From positions 5,246,236-5,310,235 of the forward strand of contig NC_079380.1 of the NCBI RefSeq assembly GCF_021018895.1: DNA of 64,000 nucleotides, read 5' to 3'. A program made the translations under genes and the position numbers. This DNA comes from Seriola aureovittata. Its lineage: Eukaryota; Chordata; Actinopteri; Carangiformes; Carangidae. Positions within the stretch are counted from its first letter, which is position 1; every line of letters begins with the position of its first letter. The notes under the pieces were generated by a model. That model was not told the origin of the DNA. It ran no database searches and worked only from the letters and a program-made list of their open reading frames with translations. This document shows positions 44,810 through 55,579 of this stretch, one piece after another.

Positions 44810-47515
44810 ATGTTGCGTTTCCTCTTCAGTGCTCTCCTACTACGTCATATGTTAGACAAGTGGTTCATCCAATACATGCCAGGTATTTCTTTGGAAGCAC
44901 CTGATCTTTTCCAAACAGTTTCCCAACGAAGCTTTCCCAGATGGTTCTGTGTAACAAACCATCTGGCACGTCAGCTAATATGAAAAGAAAACAAACGAAC
45001 TTAAAGCTAAAGGTGATTTAGAGCATGCTTGGAAGACTTTGACTATAAATAGGGGCTTTAAAATATCATGTTGATGTTTGCTGAGATTAAATTGGAACAC
45101 AAGAACTCAAATGTGCATCTTCCTTTTTAGTGACTTGAAATAGTTATCTTTTTCAGGAGTGACTTATATAGCATTATTTAAAACTGCATTAATATTACAT
45201 TTGCTTTAAAGTCTCTCAGATTATGTGATGGGAATGAATTCCAGAGCGGAAACAAACAGCATTAATCCCAACATTATAAACATGAAAGTATGAAAATAAC
45301 TGTATTCAGAACAGGCTTTTGGCACCTCAGAAATGACAAAACCGTGGTATTCCGCCAGCACTACCACTCTAGGTTTTATACAGACATCAACTGGTGAATA
45401 AGACCGCTGTGTATAAACTGTCCTGCGTCTAACAGCGTCTGTCGTGAAAGTGTAAAAGTTCCAACAGTAACTACATCACGACTCCTCTCTCCATATCTTT
45501 AAATAGTTTTTTTGTTGATAAGTCCTTCCAGCAGAGTAGTGCCACATCTCTGGGTATCAGGTCACACAGCAGTGGATATAGTGTGTTCACAATCTTGTGC
45601 AAACTAAAAAATGTCTGTGGCCTAATCAGTTTGGATCTCTAGCCGCTCTCCCAAAACCCATGAATCATGTCTCAAATGTGATTCATATCTCAACTATGAT
45701 TCATTCGGAGTAGTGAGGCTTTTACAAAACTCAACCTGGGGGAAAAAAAAAAAAATTCAAGATTTGTGTAAGTGTTCTGACTCCTCTGGGGTGGGTAACA
45801 ACTTTGGGCACTGTAGGTGGATTTTTGAGCACTTCTCTTTTGACAGTCAAGCGTGGGTTGACTGTGCGGAGTGTTTATGTCTAATTTGAAAAGGCGCAGA
45901 GACTCAGGAGGAGAATTAGTGTGGGAGGAGAAGAAGCTCTCAGGTCTGCCCCGGACCCTCAGACTCCCAGGGGTTGAGACCAGCAGTGTGAGGATGTGTG
46001 GGCATCCTCCAGCTGCTGCACTGCATCGACGCTCCGTGTTCTGCCCTCTAGAAATGTTCCTACTTATTTACACCTACTAGTGCAAATGACATTCTCTAGC
46101 TGCTGTGTTATAGAAATACTCTTTTCTGTGAAGAAGCTAGGTGGGAGGTGACAGTTGTTCGTATTTCACGGGCACTTTAATCTTTCATGCGCAACCAGAA
46201 CTTATTGTCAGTGTACTCCCGTAACACTGTGAGTCTGCCTGCCTACAACATCTTTATGGAACCACTTTGGGAATGAGAAAGCACTGAAGTCTAAATGTTG
46301 TTGAGTGTTTCTTGAGACCCATCACTTGTGTTTTCATCGGCATAGTGAGAACCCATTGATTTGATCATTTTCAAGTGAAAAGAAATCAAAGAGTCTGGGT
46401 TAAAACTGGGTTAAATTTGGCTGTAAAGTGACATGAATAGATGCGCAGGTTGACTGCTGGCTTAAGAGTGTTGTCACTATGACTGTATTTCAAAGAAACA
46501 CTCACTTTTCAACTTTTAAATTTAGCCCTGTTTTAACCTTCACACTTAGATGTCAGCAAACTCATGTCCCATGGGGAATGTTTTTTTCTGGATGTGACAA
46601 CCCCAGTGCAGTACAAACACATTTCTGCTCCTGTTTCGGTCGTATGGATCCATGTTATGTCTTAAAATAAAAGAATGTTCTTTTGAACACACAACTCCCT
46701 TTCATGCAGTCTAACATGATTCCCTCTCACTTTTTCCGTTAGCTTTTCAGCTGTCACTTTATGACCCTGTGGCCCCTCGGCCCTCAGACTGACTCATTCG
46801 GATGTGACACCATTATTATTTGTTTAACTTAAATGTCCGACATCCCGCCCACTGCCACACTTCACATCATTCTGTCTTCACAAGGCCAGTCGTCAGTCAT
46901 ATCTGCTCTTTAGCCTGTGGTGAGTGAGCTGCTCTCATCACTGTTAAGGAAGAAAAATATCACTGGAGAGAATTGAATGCGCCGGCAGACCGTTCACAGT
47001 GAGGTCATGTGTCTGACACATGTAGGACTCACATATCGTATCAGTGGCAGAGACAGAGAGTCCTACGTTTAGAAATATTTGTTTTGATTTTAGTCAGGCT
47101 GTATATTAAGACGACTTAGTTCATATTCTTTATATGTAAGGATGTGTGACTTTTGAAATATTTAGTTTAGGTCAGTCATGGCTGATCACATGCAGTTAAA
47201 CGCAATCAAATCTGTGACATTTGCTCATTTACTTACCACTACTTTTGTTTTGTGAATGAACACGTCATTGAAGTCGTAATCCTTAAGATTTCCAATTTTG
47301 GTTGATTTGATGTTTCACATCAGTAGGAAATGTTGGGTCTGGTAATCCAGCTCTGATACAACCATCGGAGAGTGAGATGGAAACAGACAGGCTGACATCA
47401 GTGAGGTAAAATTACAGACAGTAACCCTAGATCACATGCTGCATCGGTTCCTCTGAATCCCATGTGTGTGTGTGTGACGACAATTTGAAACTGAAAACTA
47501 CTATATAAAGAGGTA
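44810..47515. other. no gene seen
   Basis: No exon or recognised repeat. A poly-A run at about 45744-45755. The small ORF at 45871-46080 has no family signal. Confidence 0.45.
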
Positions 47516-47520
47516 ATTAA

Positions 47521-47809
47521 CTTCCCCAGGGAGGTTATGTTTTCACCTGTGTTTGCTTGTTTGTCAGCAGGACTATGCAAAAAGTACTGAACTGATTTGC
47601 ACCAGAGATGGCGCATGGGCCAGGGAAGAACTCATTACATTTTGGTGCCGACCTGGTAAAAGGGGCAGATCATTCTCTTGATCAATTTCCTAAACATTGT
47701 AAGCATTTCTGGTTTATTGTGTTGTGATTTATGAGTTTGTACAGTCTGATATTAATCTGGATCTCACAGACATGTGGGGGGTTGTTTGTCCTTGGTGGAG
47801 GTATGTGCC
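47521..47809. mobile_element. non-autonomous element with CCNCCAAGG-type ends
   Basis: Starts TTCCCCAGGGAGGTTATGTT then TTCACCTGTGTTTG, and ends CCTTGGTGGAGGTATGTGCC. The CCxCCAAGGAGGTTATGTTTTC start and CCTTGGCGGAGGT end mark a repeat found in many animals. TTTGGTGCCGACCTGGTAAA in the middle is a decayed form of its interior. Class uncertain. Confidence 0.6.
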
Positions 47810-47819
47810 ATTTTAGTTA

Positions 47820-48580
47820 AAGAATATGAATATATTAAATGGCAACTGCTGGGAAAAAAATGCAGACCGTAAATAATATAAAAAATGGCTACTCTGATTT
47901 CATGAAAATTATAACTTTAATGTAGTTTTAAATGATTGTTACTTATTATGCTAATACATCATGACTTACAGCACAATTCTGGGGGTAAAAAACTAATCAT
48001 TTTAGATGAAATTATCAGCTGCTGGGAACTTAAAACACCAGCCAGCTCACAGTGGCCGAGCCTCAAAGCATAACAATAATCCAAACATTTATTTTTATTG
48101 AAATCAAAGTTCTCTTGTATTCACTCTGTCATTTTCTCCACCTCAATGTTCAGACACATTCATGTCTGAATACTAATGTCTGATATGCATGTCATATTGT
48201 AACATCTATTGCGCCACTCCAGATTCCTGCCATAATACAAGCAATTGCCTTTTGACCTTTTTTATTGCTGCAATCTTCCATTATATGAAAGGGCCATTAG
48301 CTGACTGGGGTCACGCAGCCCCAGCTGAAGCCCTAAGCCTCCGTACTGAAGATGAAAAGGATACTGAGCCTATAGAAACATATTGGAGTGGGCTCTGCCT
48401 GGGAAGCTGTGACCAATTTCCCAGAAAGTCTTTCGCATCTTGTATGAAAGACAAACAGTGAGGCTCATACAGGAATGTCAGTAGGCTCACAGAGTCTGAC
48501 GTTGTAGTTTGATTTGATCTGATTCTGCCGCATGATTGGAGTGACGCTCTTCTTACTTAATCCCTTGTGTCTGCGTGTGT
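47820..48580. other. no gene seen; candidate conserved element
   Basis: AT-rich to about 48180. The ORF at 48189-48461 lies in balanced, repeat-free sequence but shows no protein family or splice sites. Confidence 0.4.
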
Positions 48581-48581
48581 C

Positions 48582-48699
<118 letters not shown>

Positions 48700-48879
48700 G
48701 ATGTGAAAACTAAAACCAGAATAATCCAGGAGAAAATGCTTGGCTGCAGGGCTGTATGTGACAGTGTAGAGGAGTTGAGCATCCGTGAGGCACAGATGTT
48801 TGTGTGCAGGTGGGTATAGAGAGGTAAATGCTCTGTATTTTATCTCTTATTGAAGGTTAGTCTGCTGGTGTGTCAAATG

Positions 48880-49030
48880 ACATAGTGCCTATAAAAAAGC
48901 ATTTTCATGTTTTACTTTTTGTAACACTTTCACCTATACATTAGAGGCCACATAAAATCTACTTTGATTCAATGTGGTTAAACAATAAAACATGGAAACT
49001 TTAAAGTGGAGGGATACATTTTATTGGCTC
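48880..49030 (+). mobile_element. fragment of an 'AGTGCCTATAAAA' DNA element
   Basis: AGTGCCTATAAAAAAGCATT, TTCATGTTTTACTTTTTGTA, TTGATTCAATGTGG and AACAATAAAACATGGAAACT resemble the left end of a fish element that starts CAGTGCCTATAAAAAGTATT. Only the end is present. Confidence 0.5.
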
Positions 49031-49049
49031 CGTACTTTTGTCTTTTAAG

Positions 49050-50150
49050 GGCACGGTTTACTCTCTTTTTATTATCTCTTTTTATTTTTACATGCTTTCA
49101 TGTTTTGTTTTTGTGTGTCTATTATATATAATAAAAAACAGATTTTCTAGTGTCAGATGTGAAACATTGATTATTGCACCCAAAATGAAGACATGAGCTA
49201 ATCCACTTTGATTTACACCTGTGTGTGTCACTGTTTTTCTGATGAGCATCCCTCCACACTGATGGCCCAGTCAGCACAGCAGGTGCCCTCCCCATTGACT
49301 GGCATGTTAATCAGGTGGGATTAGACCTCAAGTGAGTACAAATGTGATGGAAAATGGTTTGAATTACATGCTAAGCCCCCACTGGCCTGTAATCCACCGC
49401 CCTTCACTTGGAAAAGTCATCCACGGGCTAAAGAGTGTGTGTGAGTTTTTTTTGTTTGTTTTTGGTCCACGTGCGAGCATGAGCCCCGCACCCTCTCCAC
49501 ACATGATCCAAATCCTAATCACTCGCACTCCTTCGTTTATGCCCTCAGCCTGACTTCATCTGCTTATTCAGGCTCTCCTGAACACGCACATTCATTAACA
49601 AGAAGGAAAAGATGGAGGCAGGGATGGTCTGATGGGCTCACGGCATTCTCTTGCTGTTTTTTGAGCGACATGTGATCAACGTGTTTGTCCCCCTCTGAGC
49701 CACAGCCAGCCTGGATGAAGATGGTCTTGCCAGCAAAGCAATAGATCAGTATCTCAAGGACAGTTTACCCCTGCACCCATCACATAGTAAATAGAGCAAT
49801 GGCTTTAAGTCAGTTGTTTTTACCCTTTTCCTGTCACTCACTTCCCATACCACCTCTTAACCCTCTCTAACACGGCGTGGTTAAAAAAAAAAATCCCTCT
49901 GACCCTTTGCTACTTATTGCCTCTCTGCCAGGTGGTCGAAGTTACATTATCATCTTGATTAACAGATGGTAAATAATGTGCACAGAGAGAACGAAAATCC
50001 CTCCAGCGCACGGGGGAAATGGGAAATGGGAAATGTTGCAGAAACTGCCCATTTATAGAGATGAGTTTGTGCTGTTGTTTGTGCTCTTTCCTTAGCAACT
50101 GCCATTTAGGTGCTTTAGAGCAAGGCACCAAATCTCCACCTGCTCAAATG
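49050..50150. other. no gene seen
   Basis: No recognised exon or repeat. Short poly-A at about 49882-49891. Confidence 0.45.
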
Positions 50151-50157
50151 AAACTGG

Positions 50158-50416
50158 TTAGCTTAGCTTAGCAACGAAGGCTAGAAACAGTTAACCTGGC
50201 TCTCCACCTGCCAGCACCTCTAAAGCTCACTAACTGACATTATGGCTAAGCGTCATATCTTGTTTGATTGATCCAGCAAAAACCAAAATGTAAAAATGAC
50301 AATAAGCTAACCAGCTACTCGATCCAGCTACATAACTGACTTACAGACATAAGACTGGTGTTGATCTTCTCACCTAACTCTAACTCTAAAAATAAGTGTA
50401 TTTCCCAAAATGTGGA
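50158..50416. mobile_element. foldback MITE, third copy (family of 21517-23538)
   Basis: GGTTAGCTTAGCTTAGCAAC and CCAGCACCTCTAAAGCTCAC (left side), then AGCTAACCAGCTACTCGATC, CAGACATAAGACTGGTGTTG and ATCTTCTCACCTAACTC with TGTATTTCCCAAAATG (right side). The extreme left terminus is missing. Confidence 0.65.
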
Positions 50417-50549
50417 ATCTAACTGATGAATAGAAAAAACCTTGAAAAATTACATTAGAAAAATTCAGTCCACAGACTGCAATGTGAACAGTTTTGGGGA
50501 CAGTGTTTTGGGGACAGTGTTTCCTTTAAAATTTAATGCACCACAAAAT

Positions 50550-50695
50550 TAATTAAATTCACCTTTCACAGACTAATATCTCAAAACCTTGGTACATAAA
50601 CCCAAAACTATCTGGATGCCTATACTGAACGCCACTAGAGGCATGTGGTCATAAGAACATAGAATAGGGTGAACTGGCCCTTTGATAAGATTTTG
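50550..50695 (+). mobile_element. possible repeat right end 'GGGTGAACTGGCCCTTT'
   Basis: AAAACTATCTGGATGCCTAT, GAACGCCACTAGAGGCATG and GGGTGAACTGGCCCTTT resemble the 3' side of common fish foldback elements. The left end is not visible. Confidence 0.35.
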
Positions 50696-50819
50696 TATTT
50701 ACTATATTTATCTTACAGATATGAAGCAGGGTGTTGCTGGTAGTTGTACACATTTGACTTCCCTTCGATAAATAAAGGTCTCAAAGATTTACTTTTACAA
50801 GCCAAGATACAGATCTTCC

Positions 50820-50890
50820 TGTGTGTGTGTGTGTGTGTGTGTGTGCGTGCGTGCATGCGCGCGTGCGTGCGTGCGTGCGTGCGCGCACGT
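50820..50890. repeat. (GT)n(GCGT)n alternating purine-pyrimidine tract
   Basis: About 12 GT units, then GCGTGCGTGCATGCGCGCGT and (GCGT)n ending GCGCGCACG. Purine-pyrimidine alternation is unbroken for about 68 bp. Confidence 0.95.
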
Positions 50891-50948
50891 CCATGTGCTG
50901 TTAACCCTGGAGGTGCATCAAGGCAGGTATGAGCACAAAGAGACCTGA

Positions 50949-50956
<8 letters not shown>

Positions 50957-51003
<47 letters not shown>
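50957..51003. repeat. (AC)n microsatellite
   Basis: About 23 AC units, opposite in sense to the GT tract 70 bp upstream. Confidence 0.95.
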
Positions 51004-51005
<2 letters not shown>

Positions 51006-51009
51006 TGGT

Positions 51010-54000
51010 TCATGAATAGATAGTAGGGCCATTTGAAATAAGTGTTGTCCATGTGACAAGCAGAGTGACTGTCCTCTGTGGAGGAGAGGGGTAATTCTCT
51101 TTCACGCATCATTAACCCTCTTCATCTCCTCGTGTGTGTGTGTGTGTTCAGCATCTGCCGCAGCCAATCAGAGCTGCTCATCAGTCTGGGACCACTCCAG
51201 CTCCACATCACTGTATGATGGCATCTCATTTCTTTCTCATCTCTGTGTTGGGGCCGGTCCTCATTTCTTCATTTGTCTCTCCCTCTTTATGTCGTTTTCT
51301 CATGTGCCATCTCTCCTCTTCTCTCACTGATAGAGAGAAACGCTGAGAGTCTGATTTTGTTGCCTGTTTTTCAGCTGACGGTCCATTTGGTGTTGGGAAA
51401 GTGATTTCATTTCTCTCCTCTCATTCAGCAACCTCGGCTGCTGTTATCATTTGTAGTGCAAAACAGGTCGTAATGGCCACCGACTGCTATTCTCCCACCT
51501 CAGGTAATGATCGAATGAGTTCATAAGTAATGGGCTGGTAATGACATAATTGGTTGAAGAATTAGTGTGTGCTCCCTGTCTGTGGACAGACTGTTTGTGA
51601 GCCTGGTTTTTATGATGAACGTGTGGAAATCTTCTCACTTCCATTTGGCTGCTGAGTACCTTTTTCACTGTTATCCCATCTATCATCATCATCATCATCA
51701 TCATCATTTTAATGGTTACTTTGACAACCACAGACATCATAATTATTACTATTCTTGTTGTGTGTCAATTGTCACACACCATAACATTTCCCTGTCCTCT
51801 CTTTGTGATATACATACGTCTATTGGTCACTATAGATGAACCAGATAAGATTTAATTTAATATATAATATTTTTCACAACAGGTTCGGTGAACCATGACC
51901 CTCAAAGTCACGTCATTGACCAATAGTGGGTCATCTTGACATAACTTCAAGGCAACCAAGAGCTGGAGAGTCCAAAATGGAAGAATCTTTTGCAGCTTAT
52001 TAGCTGCATGTCACCGTCCAGGTTTATTTAACCTCCTCTGTCAGAGTGTAATCTGCCTCCCAGAGGAGGAATGATTTGTTTTTGTTTTGTTCTTTCTTTC
52101 TTTCTTTTCTGGAGCCTACTGCTACTTATAGAATGACAGACTCAATAGTTTCACTACCACAAAGGTTTTACATGACCTGGCTACCTATTGGTTTCTACAC
52201 TTCTACACAGGATATGATTCATAACTTCGTCGTCACTTATTAAAATAGATGAAGCGTTCGCTGTTCGCCAAATGTGTTTGACGTCAGGAACTTTCGCTGA
52301 GACTCCCGCCGGTGGTTCACCTTCGGTGTGGACTCAGGCCTGGATCAGCGGAACGTCCATCCCATCCTCGTCACCAAATATGTGACAGAAATTCCTCTTT
52401 TTGTTGAGAGCTGCTTGTTCTCTGAAGAATTACAGATGCAGTGTGATGAATCAATTCAAAGACCCTAACACGGTTGTTCTATAAAGACTTCCAAGGTGTC
52501 TTGCTTTATATACTGTCAGGCAGTCAAAAGGACAACAGTTGCTGACATGACGAAGCTTTGATGTGAACTTCTCAGCTGGCTGTCATGTGACATCCTCACA
52601 CTCAAACCCATTCAGTGACACCAAATCAATACATTAATAACTCAGTCTTAACTGTTAATTTCCCTCAGCCTTTAACCAGCAGGAATGTACAGCTCGAGGC
52701 AACTGTAAGCGACGCTGGTGTGTCACAAAACGTTTCTGTCTGAGGCCCTGGCTGAGCAAGTGAGTGGAGTAAATGGTTACAGTACAGACAGAGAAAGACG
52801 CTCAGGGAGCGGTTGTGACGGTGTTGCTGAAGCATTTCCCGGCCGGCTAACATGTTAGCAGTTATCTCACCAGCTTCCAACACTGAGTATTTACTATGTC
52901 ACAAAGCTGCAATTAAATATTTCACAAAGATGAGCAGATTTCATATTATTATATTGTATTTAATATACTATTATTTTTTTATATTTTTATTTTATATTAT
53001 TAATATTATCTTGTTATCGAGGCATATGTATTTTGATGTAGAATTTGTTGTGGTTATTTGTCCTGTGGCATTTTTGACATAAAGAAATGGGGAAACAAAC
53101 AACACAAAGATGAGCAGAGGAAGTTGACTGGTGTGACCAGGCCGGACACAGAACAGTGTTGAATCCATCAGTTATCAATGAAGCAAACAGATACCAACTG
53201 TAATCAAAAGTTTACATATGTTGCCATTAACAGTAGGTAAAGTTAATGGAAATAAGCATAAATAAGCGTGTGCTGTTGTCCAGAATCAAACACACAGAAT
53301 CTTACAAGAAGCTAGAAGAAGCTCTATTGCTCTGCTGCTGTTTAAAATGCTCTTTTATTTGACTCTTTCAGCCTGTGAGAAGAAGTCGGAGGCAGATGTG
53401 TTCTCAGTAGCATTTCTATGTTGTCACTGTACCTGCCGCGGCGGCCCCAGATGTGGAACTGGGCCAAGGCTAAAAAAGACCCGCCCGTGGCGTTGAATGG
53501 CCTTAGACTGTTAGCATGAACAGCTTTGGAGAAGCTCATTATAATGGAGACTGTAACAGCAGTTGGATAAATTGTTGGATTCCTTTTAATTTGAACTAGC
53601 ACAGGGGTGGAGGATGCTGTCACGCTCCTGCTGAATTTTCCTGTACAAACATCTGGAGGGTCAAAAGACTCATGCCAGACCTGATTTCCTTGACTTTACA
53701 TGGTGTTTCAAAACTATCCACACACACATGCCGGCTGATAAGATGCTGTCATATTTCTCTGGAGATGGAAATTTTGTGGGATGGATGATATAGACTTTAT
53801 GATTATCTAATCCCAACAAGCAAGATACAGGATGCTGTTAAAACAGCTCTACTGTGCTGCTGGTTTTCCTTTGGGCTTGTGTTGGTTTGAATTTCTCACT
53901 TTCTCTCTTTGCTCTTTCTCTCCATGAACAGCAGTTCTCTCTCGCTATTTGATATTAAAGAAAAAGCAAATGTACAGACACATGCGTTATCAGTCTAACA

Positions 54001-54865
54001 CTAGTTGATATTCCACCCATGCCGGGTGGCCTGGAGGCTTTAAGCTCCAGGGTTTGCTGTTGTCCCAGAGAGAGAGAGAGACTGAGCTGCCTCACTCTCT
54101 TATCTGTGTTTGCCTGCATGTTTTTTTGTTTTTTTTTTACTTTCTGCCTTTTGGAGCATCAAACTTGTGCAGACAGTCAAACCCCCCAACAACCCACCCA
54201 CCCATCCAAAAAAAAAATCGATCAAAACAAACTGGGCAGCAGGTCCAGTTTGTTAATCAGAGTTTAGCTGGTGGCTGCTGCTGATTTTTAAGTGGTTCTC
54301 ACTGGTGATTCAAGCAGCAGTGGTTAGCCAAGGCCAACTTTCAGAACCCCTGTGCAGCCCATATGTCACACAGAACCTAAGTATAGCTCCGCTATGACAC
54401 CCAGTGACATTCTCAGTTGTCACCACTGTATCCACTGATCCATCACACTATTCTAAGAGCGTATCCTGTGTAATATCCAGCATGGGACAACAACAACAGC
54501 TCATCATCGTGTCACACTAACCCACTGATGTGTTAAACTTCTGGTAGCCAGCCAGGGCGGAGAGGTTACTTGGAAAATGTATTCCATTACACACGATTGT
54601 TACAGTCGAATGAGTCCTCAATTCCCGTGAATGTTTTGGTTGAATGGTAAGTTACAGAACTTTATTGGCAGCTCATTATTTCAATTTAAGAATTAATTAA
54701 GAATTCATTTATTTTCAATTTTAAAAATCAAACAATAAAAACATTTGTTTGTTTTCATTGGTGCACATTCTACTGGAAACATTTCCGCTTATTGTAAAAT
54801 GTAGCGATCAGTCTTTTTCTACATCAGAAAACATAAAGAGAAATTTCACTTAGTTATAAGTTACT
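51010..54865. other. no gene seen
   Basis: Holds (ATC)n at 51680-51708 and an AT-only stretch at 52940-53030. 53395-53570 is balanced, repeat-free and contains the CpG-rich block CTGCCGCGGCGGCCCC. No exon recognised. Confidence 0.45.
51680..51708. repeat. (ATC)n microsatellite
   Basis: Nine or so ATC units. Confidence 0.95.
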
Positions 54866-54870
54866 AAGTT

Positions 54871-55033
54871 ATTTTTTGGGCATTTTTTGCCTTTATTCAT
54901 ATAGTTACAGTGAGAGAGAGACAGGAGAGTCGGGGAGAGAGAGAGGGAATGACATGCAGCAAAGGGCCAGGGGTCAGACTCGAACCCAGGCATGGTAGGC
55001 TACGCTCTACCATGTGAGCCACTGGGACGCCCC
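54871..55033 (-). mobile_element. tRNA-derived SINE, well-preserved copy
   Basis: The minus strand starts GGGGCGTCCCAGTGGCTCAC, then ATGGTAGAGCG (A-box-like), CTGGGTTCGAGTC (B box), CTGCATGTCATTCCC and a 3' end AATAAAGGCAAAAAATGCCC. The order head, B box, body, AAATGCCCAAAAAAT tail is that of a common fish SINE. Confidence 0.8.
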
Positions 55034-55066
55034 AAATTCCAATATTTTTTAACATGGGTCTTCTTA

Positions 55067-55567
55067 GACTACGTCCACACTTCTGCATTTTCATTGCGAG
55101 CAAGTGTGAGCAATCACACTGGACATGTGCGAGCCGGTGTGAACACGAAGCAGATTGTCTTCTCTGCAGTTGATTAGTTGCAAAAAATACTACGAACGAG
55201 GAACAGAAAAGACAGTTGGAGCATTACAGTGCAAAATTGAACTCCTCAACAGCTGCTAGCAAAGACAACAAGGTTAGTAACACTTGTATTTCATTATCCA
55301 TGTTGCTTACATCACTTGTGGTCAAGGCTGATGAGACCCAATCAGGGAGAGACTGTGGGTGTCTACGTCATCATTTCCATAGTTCTCCGCTTTCACCCAT
55401 CAAGACGACAACGTAACCACGGAGTTTTCAAACTCATAACGGGATCAGCAGCGTTTCATAAAGTCTGTTTTCAGTGCTGGAAAATGCCGGAGTGGTGTGG
55501 ACGGGAGGCGAAAACATAGCAAAAATGATGCGTTTTAAAACCATAATGTAGTAGTGTGGACGTAGCC
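55067..55567. mobile_element. PIF/Harbinger-like MITE, 501 bp
   Basis: Left terminus GACTACGTCCACAC; reverse complement of right terminus GGCTACGTCCACAC (13 of 14 match). The flanks are TTA at 55064-55066 and 55568-55570, the 3-bp duplication typical of PIF/Harbinger. No transposase is encoded. Confidence 0.8.
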
Positions 55568-55579
55568 TTATATTGCTCA

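Noticed and set aside
51680..51708. CRISPR-like regular repeats
   Set aside because: Simple ATC microsatellite; the window is animal DNA and has no spacer-repeat structure.
54985..55033. Possible tRNA gene on the minus strand
   Set aside because: A- and B-box-like motifs are present, but the sequence continues into a SINE body and does not fold as a complete tRNA.
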